Assembly: GCF_033283405.1 (NCBI RefSeq)
Contig: NZ_JAWMQR010000004.1
Coordinates: 248,001 to 312,000 of the forward strand
DNA length: 64,000 bases
DNA from: Halioxenophilus sp033283405
GTDB taxonomy: Bacteria; Pseudomonadota; Gammaproteobacteria; Pseudomonadales; Cellvibrionaceae
Direction: 5' to 3'
Below, one piece after another: positions 17,218-25,655 of the stretch. Below the pieces are notes generated by a model. That model saw only the letters and a program-made list of their open reading frames with translations, did not search any database and was not told where the DNA came from. Every line of letters begins with the position of its first letter. The first letter of the stretch is position 1. A program made the position numbers and the translations under genes.

Positions 17218-18075
17218 ATGAAAGAAGCCCTGTTTGCCGGCAGCCAATATCTGCTGCCACAGAAAGCGATCTCCCGCGCCATGGGCGCCCTGGCCGAAAC
17301 CCAGATCACCGCTATTAAAAACCCGTTTATCAACTGGTTTATCAAGAAGTACCAGGTCGATTTGAGCGAAGCCGAGATCACCCAGCCCGAGGCCTTTAAG
17401 TGCTTCAATGATTTCTTCACCCGCGCTCTGAAGGCCGATGCCCGCCCCATCGACACCGGTCCCGGCGCCCTGGCCTGTCCGGCCGATGGCGCCATCAGCG
17501 AGCTGGGCGCCATTCACAAAGGGCAGATCTACCAGGCCAAAAACCACTACTACACCACACAAGAGCTGCTCGGCGGTGACCCGGCCCTGGCCCGCCAATT
17601 CGACAACGGCCAGTTTGTGACCGTTTACCTGTCGCCCAAGGATTATCACCGCGTGCACATGCCCGTGGCCGGTGAATTGCAGCAGATGATCCACATTCCC
17701 GGCGACCTCTTCTCGGTTAACCAGGCCACCGCCAATAATGTGCCGCGCCTGTTTGCCCGCAATGAGCGGGTGGTCTGCCTGTTTGCCACTGAGTTTGGCC
17801 CTATGGCGATGGTGTTGGTGGGCGCCATGATTGTCGCCAGCATCGAAACCACTTGGGCCGGGCTGGTAACCCCGCAAAAACGGCAGATTCAGCGCTGGAA
17901 CTACAGCGACCGGCAATCCCTGCACTTTGCCCAGGGCGAGGAGATGGGTCGCTTCAAACTCGGCTCCACCGTGGTGTTGCTGATGGCGGAAAACGCCATT
18001 GGCTTTAAGTCGGGCCTGATGGCCGGCGACCCGGTGCGCATGGGCGAGCGCCTGGCCACCATCGGCGCGAGCTGA
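17218..18075 (+). CDS. psd: Phosphatidylserine decarboxylase proenzyme
   Basis: A 285-residue proenzyme that makes phosphatidylethanolamine at the inner membrane. Motifs include FFTRALKADARPID, CPADGAISELG and YLSPKDYHRVHMP. The self-cleavage site is LGST with the cut between G249 and S250, leaving a beta chain of 249 residues and a short alpha chain whose Ser becomes the pyruvoyl group. It follows the rhodanese by eight bases. A near-perfect palindrome lies just beyond the stop. Confidence 0.96.
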   Translation: MKEALFAGSQYLLPQKAISRAMGALAETQITAIKNPFINWFIKKYQVDLSEAEITQPEAFKCFNDFFTRALKADARPIDTGPGALACPADGAISELGAIHKGQIYQAKNHYYTTQELLGGDPALARQFDNGQFVTVYLSPKDYHRVHMPVAGELQQMIHIPGDLFSVNQATANNVPRLFARNERVVCLFATEFGPMAMVLVGAMIVASIETTWAGLVTPQKRQIQRWNYSDRQSLHFAQGEEMGRFKLGSTVVLLMAENAIGFKSGLMAGDPVRMGERLATIGAS

Positions 18076-18083
18076 GCCCCGCC

Positions 18084-18109
18084 GGAACCCTGCCGGCCGG
18101 CGGGGTTCC
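18084..18109. terminator. Near-perfect 26-bp palindrome after psd
   Basis: GGAACCCTGCCGG pairs with CCGGCGGGGTTCC, with one G-T wobble, directly after the psd stop. No T-run follows on the plus strand, so it may stabilise the mRNA end or act with Rho rather than terminate alone. Confidence 0.45.
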
Positions 18110-18195
18110 AATTATCTCCGCAGCGGGTTGATGCTCCTCTGCCGCTGTTCGTTAAGGGGGCACTCCTTTCGCCAACCTCCAGCCGACAGAGAATC

Positions 18196-19935
18196 ATGAA
18201 TCAGCCACACCCTCTCCAACAAAATCACCCCAAACAGACCCGCCGCCAACTGCACTTAAACCGCTTCCGCCTGAAGCGGGCCCGCCAAACAGTGGCCGGC
18301 TTGGCACTGCTCACACTGCTGCCTCTGGCCATCCAGGCCGGCCCGTCGACCTCCTTCAAGGCCTACCTGCAAAGCCTGAACGAGCCGAGCCAGGCCGCCA
18401 CCGCGGCCGCCTTTAGTTCAGGCAAAGAGCTGAGCACGGAGCAGGAACGGCAGATTCAGCACTGGCTCGGCCAATACACCCGCGCCCACTACGGCGACGA
18501 GGCCCTAAGCCTGCTGGCGGAGCTGGTGGCCATCCCCACCTACCGCAAGGATGACATTCCCTCCCACGAAAACCCGGCGTTTATCGCGCTCGGTGAGAAG
18601 ATTGGCGCCATCGCCAAGCGCTTTGGCCTGGCCTTTCGCAATATCGATAACCGGGTATTTGAGGTGACTCTGGCTGGTGCCAGCGACGAGCTGGTGGGCA
18701 TCCACGCCCACGGCGATGTGGTGCCGGTCAATCCGGCCAATTGGGTGTTGGACGATGGCACCATGCTCGACCCGTTTACCGTCACCACCATCGGCAACCG
18801 CATGTATGGCCGCGGCACGGAAGACGACAAGAACGGCATTGTCGCCACCCTCTATGCCATGAAAGTCATTAAAGAGGAAGGGCTGCCGCTGGCGCGTACC
18901 TTCCGCCTGCTGGTCGACACCACCGAAGAGACCACCGGCACCGCCATCCCCTACTATTTCGAACGCAACCCTACGCCGCAGTACAACCTGGCCCTGGATG
19001 GCGGCTACCCGGTAATCATCGCCGAGAAGGGCTACGGCGTGGTGATGGCCAGCTTCCCGGTGGCGGAAACCGATGAGCCCGGCCCGGCGTTTGTCGACTT
19101 GACCGGCGGCCTGGCCACCAACCAGATCCCTAAAATCGCCACCACCCACCTTGCCACCCCCGAGCCGGAGGCCTGGTTGGCCAAACTGCAACCCATCGCC
19201 GACCGCTTCGCAGCCGACCAAGGCGGCAACTTCCAGGTGGCAATGACCACCACCGACGACGGTATCGACCTACGGGTTATCGGCGAATCGGCCCACTCCT
19301 CGGCGCCACAGTCGGGCGTTAACCCGGTCTCCCGCCTGCTGCTGCTAATCGACCAGATTGCCGATCAGCTGCCGGTAGCCAACAACCACATTCGCCAAGC
19401 GGCGGCCTACGCCGCCGACAACTGGGGGCTCGACTTTTACGGCCAGAAGATGGGCATCGCCTTCGAACACCCGTTTATGGGGCCGCTGACCGCCGCCATC
19501 ACCCAGGTAAAACTGGATGATCAGCAACTGCAGCTGGCGGTTAACCTGCGTGTACCAGCGGAGGTCGACCTGGCCCGGCTGCAGCAGACCATTACCGACC
19601 AGATCGTCAGCTGGGGGCGGGAACAACAAACGGCCGTCGACCTGGATATCACCCTCGGTGAACCTATGTACCGCAATCCCAAGGGTAAATGGGTGAATCG
19701 ACTTTTGGATGTGGCGACTGAGAATTTGGGGCTGCCGCGGGAGTTTGCCTCCTCGGCGGGCGGCACCTCGGTGCACCACCTGCCCAACGGCGTGCAGTTT
19801 GGCCTGGCCATGCCCGGCGTGAAATACACCGGTCACAACGCCAATGAATTTAAAACGGTGGATCAATTTCTGATGGACTTGCAGATAGTGACTGAGATGA
19901 TGATCAGTATCGGCCAACTGCCGGAGCTCAATTAA
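18196..19935 (+). CDS. Exported M20-family metallopeptidase (dipeptidase)
   Basis: A 579-residue M20/M25/M40 peptidase. A long basic N-terminus (about 1-30) and hydrophobic stretch (TVAGLALLTLLPLAIQAG, about 32-49) look like a signal peptide. Metal and catalytic motifs are GIHAHGDVVP (H172, D174), GRGTEDDKNG (about 206-214) and DTTEETTG. The dimerisation domain (IGESAHSSAP) interrupts the catalytic domain. The fold resembles PepV-type dipeptidases, so it probably cleaves dipeptides or N-acyl amino acids in the periplasm. Specificity is not readable. Confidence 0.85.
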   Translation: MNQPHPLQQNHPKQTRRQLHLNRFRLKRARQTVAGLALLTLLPLAIQAGPSTSFKAYLQSLNEPSQAATAAAFSSGKELSTEQERQIQHWLGQYTRAHYGDEALSLLAELVAIPTYRKDDIPSHENPAFIALGEKIGAIAKRFGLAFRNIDNRVFEVTLAGASDELVGIHAHGDVVPVNPANWVLDDGTMLDPFTVTTIGNRMYGRGTEDDKNGIVATLYAMKVIKEEGLPLARTFRLLVDTTEETTGTAIPYYFERNPTPQYNLALDGGYPVIIAEKGYGVVMASFPVAETDEPGPAFVDLTGGLATNQIPKIATTHLATPEPEAWLAKLQPIADRFAADQGGNFQVAMTTTDDGIDLRVIGESAHSSAPQSGVNPVSRLLLLIDQIADQLPVANNHIRQAAAYAADNWGLDFYGQKMGIAFEHPFMGPLTAAITQVKLDDQQLQLAVNLRVPAEVDLARLQQTITDQIVSWGREQQTAVDLDITLGEPMYRNPKGKWVNRLLDVATENLGLPREFASSAGGTSVHHLPNGVQFGLAMPGVKYTGHNANEFKTVDQFLMDLQIVTEMMISIGQLPELN

Positions 19936-20046
19936 CTGGCGACGCTATCGACCAAGAACCCCCATCAACCTGGTAACCCTATCGACCTGGAACCTTACCA
20001 ACTGCCGATACCGCCATTGGCGGTGCCGGCAAAAGGGCCCCACCAG

Positions 20047-20083
20047 AAACAACAAACCGTGCGTCAGTTACCCCGACGCACGG
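20047..20083 (-). terminator. Likely end of the psp transcript
   Basis: Arms CCGTGCGTC (20057-20065) and GACGCACGG (20075-20083) pair perfectly over a nine-base loop. On the minus strand the hairpin is followed by TTTGTTGTTT, a broken U-tract. It would end transcription coming from pspABC and the two small downstream frames. Confidence 0.62.
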
Positions 20084-20198
20084 CTACGGTGATCAACCCC
20101 AGATCCCATTCGATCCGTTCGTTACCGGCCGCAGGCCAACTCCCTCCCTGCAGGCAGGCCACGAACAACAGGGTGACAACCATCTCGGCGAAAGTCAT
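20064..20198 (-). CDS. Possible 44-residue small protein, unknown
   Basis: The minus-strand ATG at 20198 opens a 44-codon frame starting MTFAEMVVTLLFVACLQGGS, with a hydrophobic segment at about 6-15 and a polar C-terminus ending AVRRGN. GGGGTGG lies close upstream as a possible ribosome site. Its TGA falls inside the first arm region of the terminator hairpin. It lies 33 bp after the preceding small gene and in the same direction. No family is recognised, and the frame could be chance. Confidence 0.3.
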   Translation of the reverse strand: MTFAEMVVTLLFVACLQGGSWPAAGNERIEWDLGLITVAVRRGN

Positions 20199-20231
20199 AA
20201 CCCACCCCCATGCTGGTGCCCTCCCGCCAAA

Positions 20232-20522
20232 TCACATCATCACCTCTATCCCGGGAAAGAGGCTGGTGACCACCCGCCCGGTCGGCTCCGCGGCGCCCGA
20301 CTCAGCCTGTTCGCTGACGCTGGCGGCAACTGATTCGAGCCCGCGCACGCTGTCGTACTGTTGGCGCGGCGCCAAGTCGCCAGTTAGCGGCTGGCCTGGC
20401 AACCACTCTGATGCGGTGATCTGGTGAGGCAGTTGGTTTACCACTGCCGCCAGGTAGTGGCCGGCCGGATCCACCGGACCGGTTGCCAACAGCCACAACA
20501 GGTAAACAACAAGCGATTTCAT
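20232..20522 (-). CDS. Hypothetical small exported protein downstream of pspC
   Basis: A 96-residue frame starting MKSLVVYLLWLLATGPVDPA, with a signal-like N-terminus (about 1-20) and a polar remainder. I do not recognise a family; it is not like PspD or PspE of E. coli. GGGG lies nine bases before the ATG at 20522. It starts 28 bp after the pspC stop, is collinear with pspABC, and precedes the likely operon terminator, so it may be a psp operon member. The opposite strand also has an open frame here, but without coding-like composition. Confidence 0.45.
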   Translation of the reverse strand: MKSLVVYLLWLLATGPVDPAGHYLAAVVNQLPHQITASEWLPGQPLTGDLAPRQQYDSVRGLESVAASVSEQAESGAAEPTGRVVTSLFPGIEVMM

Positions 20523-20550
20523 TTTTTTAACCCCAGTTAACGGTTAGCGG

Positions 20551-21024
20551 TTAACTACCACCCTTTTCCATTTCGGCAAAGGCGCGGTCGAGATCGTAAC
20601 GGGAGGAGGTGACGTAACGCTCCATCTCCTCTATACGGCGCAGGGTGGCATCCATTTTTTCGCGCGCCAGGCGCAGACGCTCCGGTGCCGGCTTGGCGTG
20701 CTTGAAAACCGTTTTCTCGCGATAGGACTGGCGTTCTTCGTCGTATTCCCGCTCGGGCTCCCAAGCCGCCGGCCGCTTGGCAATCAAGATAATGCCGGCC
20801 AGATAGGCCCAGAACATCAGCGGGCCAACCACAAAGAAGAGCGCGATAAAAATCACCCGCATGATCCAGTGATCCATATTGAGGTGATCGGCCAGGCCGG
20901 CACAGACGCCGGCAATTTTGCCATCGCGCTTGTTGCGAAACAGGTTGCGGCCATAACCGCGACGTTTTTTGCTTTTCATGGCACTCATATTCTTTTTAAA
21001 GCCATTGTCATCACGGCCACTCAT
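20551..21024 (-). CDS. pspC: Phage shock protein C
   Basis: A 157-residue inner-membrane protein. The PspC domain (FRNKRDGKIAGVCAGLADHLN.D.WIMRVIFIALFF) covers about 29-85 with a transmembrane helix near 60-85, followed by a charged helical C-terminus (about 95-150). PspC with PspB senses secretin or membrane stress and draws PspA away from PspF. Its ATG overlaps the pspB stop by four bases (ATGA), showing coupling. Confidence 0.93.
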   Translation of the reverse strand: MSGRDDNGFKKNMSAMKSKKRRGYGRNLFRNKRDGKIAGVCAGLADHLNMDHWIMRVIFIALFFVVGPLMFWAYLAGIILIAKRPAAWEPEREYDEERQSYREKTVFKHAKPAPERLRLAREKMDATLRRIEEMERYVTSSRYDLDRAFAEMEKGGS

Positions 21025-21278
21025 TTCTGATACCTCTCTTCCTCAGAGGCCCGGCGCCAACTGCCGTGCCGTTGATCCAGGATCTCCTCCAGTGTTGCCA
21101 CCCGCTCGGACATCTTATCGAGCTTGACCAGCAGGTCTTCCAACTGCAGGCGTTCGTGTTCACTTAAACCGGTCTCTGAACGTTTTTTGCTGCGGTAGTG
21201 AAAAATAATCCACAAGGGCGCCACAATCACCATAAACAGGATGGTGGGCACCTGCAGAGCTTGTAAAAAAGGAGACAT
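21021..21278 (-). CDS. pspB: Phage shock protein B
   Basis: An 85-residue membrane protein (MSPFLQALQVPTILFMVIVAP) with one N-terminal helix, the WIIFHYRSKKR positive anchor and a coiled-coil C-terminus with a leucine-zipper pattern (LEDLLVKLDKMSERVATLEEIL). The ATG at 21278 has GGGAT about eight bases upstream and is preferred to an in-frame TTG at 21308. It acts with PspC as the stress sensor. Confidence 0.93.
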   Translation of the reverse strand: MSPFLQALQVPTILFMVIVAPLWIIFHYRSKKRSETGLSEHERLQLEDLLVKLDKMSERVATLEEILDQRHGSWRRASEEERYQK

Positions 21279-21349
21279 GTCGTTTATCCCTAGTGGTTTG
21301 TAGGTCAATAGCGATTAGTGGATAAGCCGTCGTTAGCGGGTCGAAAGTG

Positions 21350-22021
21350 TCACTGCTGTTGCTGCATGTCCTGCTTTAGACGCTCTAACTCGGCATTCAG
21401 TTTGTCGTCGTTCTCTAAATCAGCAAATTGTTGTTTCAGATCCTGCTGCCCCTCTTTGCCCATATCCATCGCTTCGATTTCGCTTTCGAAATACTCCATG
21501 CGCTGCTCAAAACGCTCAAATTTGGAGAAGGCATCATCAACATTGGCGCGCTCGGTCTGGCGCTTGGTTTTCATGCGGGCGGTTGCGGTTTGGTGCCGCA
21601 TTTTCAGCGCTTTCTCTTTGGCCTTGGCGTCATTCAGCTTGCTCTGCAGTTGGCTGACCTCCTCCTCTAACTTAGCCAGATGTTCGTCCAACAGGCTGAG
21701 TTCGTGAGCGATGGCCGCCCCCTCCTCCTCAATCATCTGCTTTTCCAATAGTGCCGCCCGGGCCAGATCCTCCCGCCCTTTGGTAATGGCAAGTTTGGCT
21801 TTACGCTCCCATTCACCAGCCTCTTTCTGCACCCGTTGCAGGTGGCGGTCGGCGGTTTTTTTATCGGCAATAATGCGCGCGCTGGCGGTACGGACCTCGA
21901 TTAAGGTCTCTTCCATCTCTGAAATCATCATGCGGATCATCTTTTCCGGATCTTCCGCACGGTCGAGCATGGCATTGATGTTGGCTTGGACGATATCGCT
22001 AAACCGTGAAAATATGCCCAT
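21350..22021 (-). CDS. pspA: Phage shock protein A
   Basis: A 223-residue, almost wholly alpha-helical coiled-coil protein of the PspA/Vipp1/ESCRT-III family (MGIFSRFSDIVQANINAMLDRAEDPEKMIR). The N-terminal amphipathic helix binds stressed membrane; the conserved EDPEKMIRMMI segment is intact. In resting cells PspA inhibits PspF; under proton-motive-force loss it polymerises on the inner membrane. It is the first gene of pspABC and has a sigma-54-like promoter upstream. Confidence 0.96.
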   Translation of the reverse strand: MGIFSRFSDIVQANINAMLDRAEDPEKMIRMMISEMEETLIEVRTASARIIADKKTADRHLQRVQKEAGEWERKAKLAITKGREDLARAALLEKQMIEEEGAAIAHELSLLDEHLAKLEEEVSQLQSKLNDAKAKEKALKMRHQTATARMKTKRQTERANVDDAFSKFERFEQRMEYFESEIEAMDMGKEGQQDLKQQFADLENDDKLNAELERLKQDMQQQQ

Positions 22022-22062
22022 TGCTGTTCTCCTGATTATTGGGTTTGCTACCCCCGCACTAA

Positions 22063-22079
22063 TACATGAGCCGTACCAA
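22063..22079 (-). promoter_or_regulatory. Candidate sigma-54 promoter of pspA
   Basis: The minus strand reads TTGGTACGGCTCATGTA from 22079 to 22063, against the consensus TTGGCACGnnnnTTGCA. The -24 GG is exact, while the -12 element is TGT rather than TGC. It would start transcription about 30 bases before the pspA ATG. PspF-type activators need such a promoter. The AT-rich stretch at 22100-22180, with TTGGTT...ACCAA arms, is a plausible PspF enhancer. Confidence 0.55.
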
Positions 22080-22182
22080 CATCCATAACCAACTGTTTTT
22101 ATTGGATAAATAGTTTTTCCGTTGAATTTTTGGTTGTTAATCTGGTTAAATTGACCAACTAATGGTTAATTATTTGGTTTAT

Positions 22183-23211
22183 ATGGCCGAATCATCCGTA
22201 CCTCGCAAAACCACCTCCGCCTTGGGCGAAAGCCCGCTCTACCTGGCCGCCCTCGATCAGGCATCGCGCCTCGCCAACCTCGACCGGCCGGCGCTGATCA
22301 TCGGCGAGCGGGGCTCGGGCAAGGAGCTGATCGCCCATCGCATGCATTTCCTCTCGCCGAGCTGGGAAGAGCCCTACCTGAAGGTAAATTGCGCCGCTCT
22401 CACCGAGAGCCTGGTGGAGTCGACCCTGTTTGGTCACGAGGCCGGTGCCTTTACCGGCGCCAGCCGCAGCCAGCCGGGCTATTTTGAACGGGCCGGCCAC
22501 GGCACTCTATTCCTGGACGAAATAGCCACCCTATCCCTGAGAATTCAGGAGAAACTGCTGCGGGTATTGGAGTATGGCGAGTATGAGCGCCTGGGCGGCC
22601 AACGCACCCTGGAGACCCAGGCACGGGTGATTGCTGCCACCCATGCGGATTTGGCAGCACTGGCCGGTGCCGGCGAGTTTCGCCACGACCTGCTCGACCG
22701 GCTGGCGTTTGATGTGGTGCATATGCCGCCACTGCGATTGCGGGAAGAGGATGTCCTGCTGCTGGCCAACCACTTTGCGGTCAGCTTTGTGAGGACACTC
22801 GGCTGGGACTATTTTCCCGGCTTCTCGGAACAGGCCGAGCAGCAACTGCTCAGCCACCCCTGGCCGGGTAATGTGCGGGAGTTGAAAAATGTGGTGGAGC
22901 GCTCGCTGTTTCGCGCCGATGACAGTCATGAACCCTTGGCGACACTGGTAATCGACCCGTTCACCGCCCCCTGGCAAGCCCGGCCAGAGAACAGCAAACC
23001 AATCCCTAAGCCACTACCGATTAATCAAACAGCAGAGACCAAAGAACCCTATAACTTTCGCTCTGAGCGCGCCGCGTGGGAACTTGAACAGTTACAACGC
23101 GCGCTGGCGCTGTGCGACCACCACCAAGGCAGAACCGCCGCCTATATGGGACTTAGCTACGACCAGTTCCGCGCCCTGTGGCGGCGCCTCAAGAGGGGCG
23201 ATAGCGACTAA
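22183..23211 (+). CDS. pspF: Sigma-54-dependent activator PspF
   Basis: A 342-residue bacterial enhancer-binding protein with no N-terminal receiver domain: AAA+ core with Walker A GERGSGKE (41-48), the sigma-54-contacting GAFTGA loop (88-93), the Walker B segment GTLFLDEIAT and the arginine-finger region. A FIS-type helix-turn-helix lies at the C-terminus (about 305-338). Absence of a regulatory domain is the mark of PspF, which PspA inhibits directly. The start is uncertain: ATG at 22183 gives a family-like N-terminus, and ATG at 22162 is also open. Its end overlaps the convergent lipoprotein gene by four bases. Confidence 0.93.
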   Translation: MAESSVPRKTTSALGESPLYLAALDQASRLANLDRPALIIGERGSGKELIAHRMHFLSPSWEEPYLKVNCAALTESLVESTLFGHEAGAFTGASRSQPGYFERAGHGTLFLDEIATLSLRIQEKLLRVLEYGEYERLGGQRTLETQARVIAATHADLAALAGAGEFRHDLLDRLAFDVVHMPPLRLREEDVLLLANHFAVSFVRTLGWDYFPGFSEQAEQQLLSHPWPGNVRELKNVVERSLFRADDSHEPLATLVIDPFTAPWQARPENSKPIPKPLPINQTAETKEPYNFRSERAAWELEQLQRALALCDHHQGRTAAYMGLSYDQFRALWRRLKRGDSD

Positions 23212-24083
23212 TCCTCACTGCCACCCGGCAGGGCACAACGGCCCCACTGACACTCAACAATGCGGAAATCGTCGTTGTTGCACTCCATCTGGAAGGTCGC
23301 CTTAGGGCCTTCCACCGCCTGCAACTGCACCGAGGTACGCGAACAACCCCAGGCCCGCGCCAACGCCTCTACCTGCAGCTGATCGCGACCCGACTCTTCG
23401 TTTGGTTTGGCGGCGGCATCGACCACCCGCTCCCAGTCGAGATAGTGGGACTCGAACTCAGCCCCCAGGCGCTGATAGAGGGCTCTGACGTAGGTGTCGG
23501 GCACCCGAAAGCCCATACCCGGCTTGCCCGGCTCGAGGGTTTCGATACGCAGGCCGGTGTAGCGATTGGCAAGCAGCTCTGGTACCGAGATGGGCAGAGT
23601 CAGTTGCTGCTCAAAACGGCAATATTTTTTGTCACAGTTTTTAGTGGTGGGGCTCTGCTCTAACACCAACAGATACCCACCATTGACACGCGCGCGATCA
23701 AATTGCGGCGGCTCTGCCACCTCGGCTATTTTTTGTTGGTAGCCAAAGCCGACATCCAATAGCAGCTCTACCCGGTAGGCCCCCGGCTGGTAGATGGCAC
23801 GCAACTTCTGCGTTTGTGCTAACGCTTTACCGCCCCATTCGGGAAAGTCGGTAATTAGCGGCAGCGTTAAGGTGATTGTATCGCCGCTTGCCTGGCTATC
23901 GATTTGAGTCTCTATTTCGCTTGGAGAGAGACTTTTGTAGTAGTCGTAATTGGCCACCGGTGCCGCACAGCCAGGCAATAAGACCAACACACCCAGCGCC
24001 AACAGCCATGGCCGCGTCGGTGTGATACAAGCAGCAGAGAGGAAACTTTTTAGAGTGTGAATCAGCAACAGATTTTTAGACAT
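23208..24083 (-). CDS. Hypothetical lipoprotein
   Basis: A 291-residue protein with N-terminal basic and hydrophobic segments (about 1-38) ending in the lipobox LLPGC, so it should be lipidated and membrane-anchored. The mature part has no recognised domain; it contains NCDKKYC and CNNDDFRIVECQWGRC cysteine pairs that may form disulfides. The ATG at 24083 is chosen over an open extension to 24140 because it directly precedes the signal peptide. It follows the YqhA-family gene by about 43 bp, so the two are likely one transcript. Confidence 0.7.
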   Translation of the reverse strand: MSKNLLLIHTLKSFLSAACITPTRPWLLALGVLVLLPGCAAPVANYDYYKSLSPSEIETQIDSQASGDTITLTLPLITDFPEWGGKALAQTQKLRAIYQPGAYRVELLLDVGFGYQQKIAEVAEPPQFDRARVNGGYLLVLEQSPTTKNCDKKYCRFEQQLTLPISVPELLANRYTGLRIETLEPGKPGMGFRVPDTYVRALYQRLGAEFESHYLDWERVVDAAAKPNEESGRDQLQVEALARAWGCSRTSVQLQAVEGPKATFQMECNNDDFRIVECQWGRCALPGGSED

Positions 24084-24126
24084 TATTTTATTCTCACAGC
24101 GGCCAGAACAGCTGAACCAAAGACCA

Positions 24127-24639
24127 CTAGTGGCCACCACCCTTGCGGGACGTAATGAAGTCGGTTAACGCAAACAACACACCCGACACCACAAAGGTGA
24201 AATGGATTGCCAATTTCCAGGCAATCTGCGCATGAGTGTAGAGTTCCATCTCAATAAAGGCCTTCAACAACTCCACCGCAGAGATCGCCACTATTGCGCC
24301 AATTAATTTTAATTTAAGCTCGGAGAAGCCCACCTTGCCCATCCAATCGGGCCGGTCTTCGTGATCGTTAAAATCGATTTTGGAGACGAAACTTTCGTAG
24401 CCGCTAAGCACAATAATAAACAGCAGCGCGGCGATTAAGGTGGTATCGATCAGCGTTAATACAGAAATAATGACATCACTGCCGCTCATCTCGAATAACT
24501 TCATAAACATCGAAACCAGCTCTTTAAAGAACTTCAACAGCAATGCCACCGTGGCCATTACCAGCCCTAAAAAGAATGGCGCCAGCAGCCAACGGCTGCG
24601 GAAAATGATGGCCTCTACAAACAACTCTAATGCTTTCAT
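24127..24639 (-). CDS. YqhA / TIGR00645 family inner-membrane protein
   Basis: A 170-residue protein starting MKALELFVEAIIFRSRWLLA with three to four transmembrane segments and the family's short motif RSRWLLAPFFLGL near the N-terminus and SGYESFVSKID in the middle. Function is unknown. The frame is open further upstream, with another ATG at 24684, but family proteins begin as at 24639. It diverges from tesB and precedes a lipoprotein gene. Confidence 0.82.
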   Translation of the reverse strand: MKALELFVEAIIFRSRWLLAPFFLGLVMATVALLLKFFKELVSMFMKLFEMSGSDVIISVLTLIDTTLIAALLFIIVLSGYESFVSKIDFNDHEDRPDWMGKVGFSELKLKLIGAIVAISAVELLKAFIEMELYTHAQIAWKLAIHFTFVVSGVLFALTDFITSRKGGGH

Positions 24640-24785
24640 AAACGAGCACGACACCCCATAATTGTTTTTTTGCGCCTCTGACATCCCCCGGAGGCCGACA
24701 GCGCACATCTTAGCGTTATTGGAATATATTTTTCCAGGCAGTAATTGGCACCTCGGTGCATTACCTGAAAACGAGTGAGGCCCGC

Positions 24786-25652
24786 ATGACATCCCCCCTT
24801 GACCGACTCCTGGCAGGCAACCGTCTTGAACAGCTGGACGACAACCTGTTTAGCGGCAACAGCACCTGGCGAGCCACCCCCAGATTGTTTGGTGGCGAGG
24901 TGATGTCGCAGTCGATCAGCGCCGCACAATACACCGTAGCCGACGACTTCTATATGCACTCCTTCCACGCCTATTTTATGCGCCCAGGTGATCCGGCGCG
25001 GGCGGTGATCTATGACGTGGAAAATATTCGCGATGGCCGCAGCTTTCTGTCGCGCCGGGTGACTGCCCGCCAGCACGGCAACGCCATTTACAGCTGCCAG
25101 TGCTCTTTTCAAGGGGTGGAGGTAGGGCTTGAGCACCAGCACGGCGCCGAGCTGCCCGCCGGACCAGAGGGGCTGATGACCGACCAGGAGCTGTTTGCCA
25201 ACATGCCCAACAAGCCGCGCAGCCTCTCTGAAGCACCCATCGAGTATCGCCAGGTGGCCCCTATCTGGTTGATGCAAAAGCCGGTGTCCACACCCAGCAA
25301 CGCCGTCTGGCTGCGCGCCAACGGCGAACTGCCCGATGCGTTAAAAATTCACCAGCAGTTATTAGCCTTTGCCTCGGACACCCACCTGCTGGCCACCTCA
25401 TTGCGCCCACACGGAGTCCACATTCTCGACCCCGGTTTGCGCAGCGCCACCATCGACCACAGCCTCTGGTTCCACCGCCCATTCCGCATCGATGACTGGC
25501 TGCTGTATGAACTCTACAGCCCGTGGGCCGGCAATGGCCGCGGGCTTAATTTCGGCAGAATTTATGATCGTGAAGGCAACCTGGTTGCCTCCAGCGCACA
25601 GGAGGGGATGATTCGCCTGGCCCAGAACAAACCCGCCAGCAAGGAGAGTTAG
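24786..25652 (+). CDS. tesB: Acyl-CoA thioesterase II
   Basis: A 288-residue double-hotdog enzyme (MTSPLDRLLAGNRLEQLDDN) close to the 286 residues of E. coli TesB. The FGGEVMSQSISAA segment and the C-terminal WFHRPFRIDDWLLYELYSPWAGNGRGL segment, which bears catalytic-site residues, are intact. It hydrolyses medium- and long-chain acyl-CoAs. GAGG lies five bases before the ATG at 24786, favouring it over an in-frame ATG at 24756. It converges tightly on sstT. Confidence 0.95.
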   Translation: MTSPLDRLLAGNRLEQLDDNLFSGNSTWRATPRLFGGEVMSQSISAAQYTVADDFYMHSFHAYFMRPGDPARAVIYDVENIRDGRSFLSRRVTARQHGNAIYSCQCSFQGVEVGLEHQHGAELPAGPEGLMTDQELFANMPNKPRSLSEAPIEYRQVAPIWLMQKPVSTPSNAVWLRANGELPDALKIHQQLLAFASDTHLLATSLRPHGVHILDPGLRSATIDHSLWFHRPFRIDDWLLYELYSPWAGNGRGLNFGRIYDREGNLVASSAQEGMIRLAQNKPASKES

Positions 25653-25655
25653 ACG

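Larger units (their letters stand above)
19936..20231. other. 296-bp gap between the M20 peptidase and the psp-side genes
   Basis: It holds a minus-strand hairpin terminator (20047-20083) and a possible 44-codon minus-strand reading frame (20064-20198). The rest is GC-rich and shows no plus-strand gene; two imperfect copies of a CTATCGACC(A/T)GGAACC-like stretch near 19945-19995 are the only other pattern seen. Confidence 0.6.

Noticed and set aside
16403..18111. Two long minus-strand frames opposite the rhodanese and psd genes
   Set aside because: Both lie opposite genes with catalytic motifs; their translations are low-complexity V/A/G/L/Q-rich and lack recognisable domains.
20017..20427. 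136-codon plus-strand frame in the gap after the M20 peptidase
   Set aside because: It crosses the psp-side terminator and the minus-strand small frames, with no ribosome site and a shuffled-looking composition.
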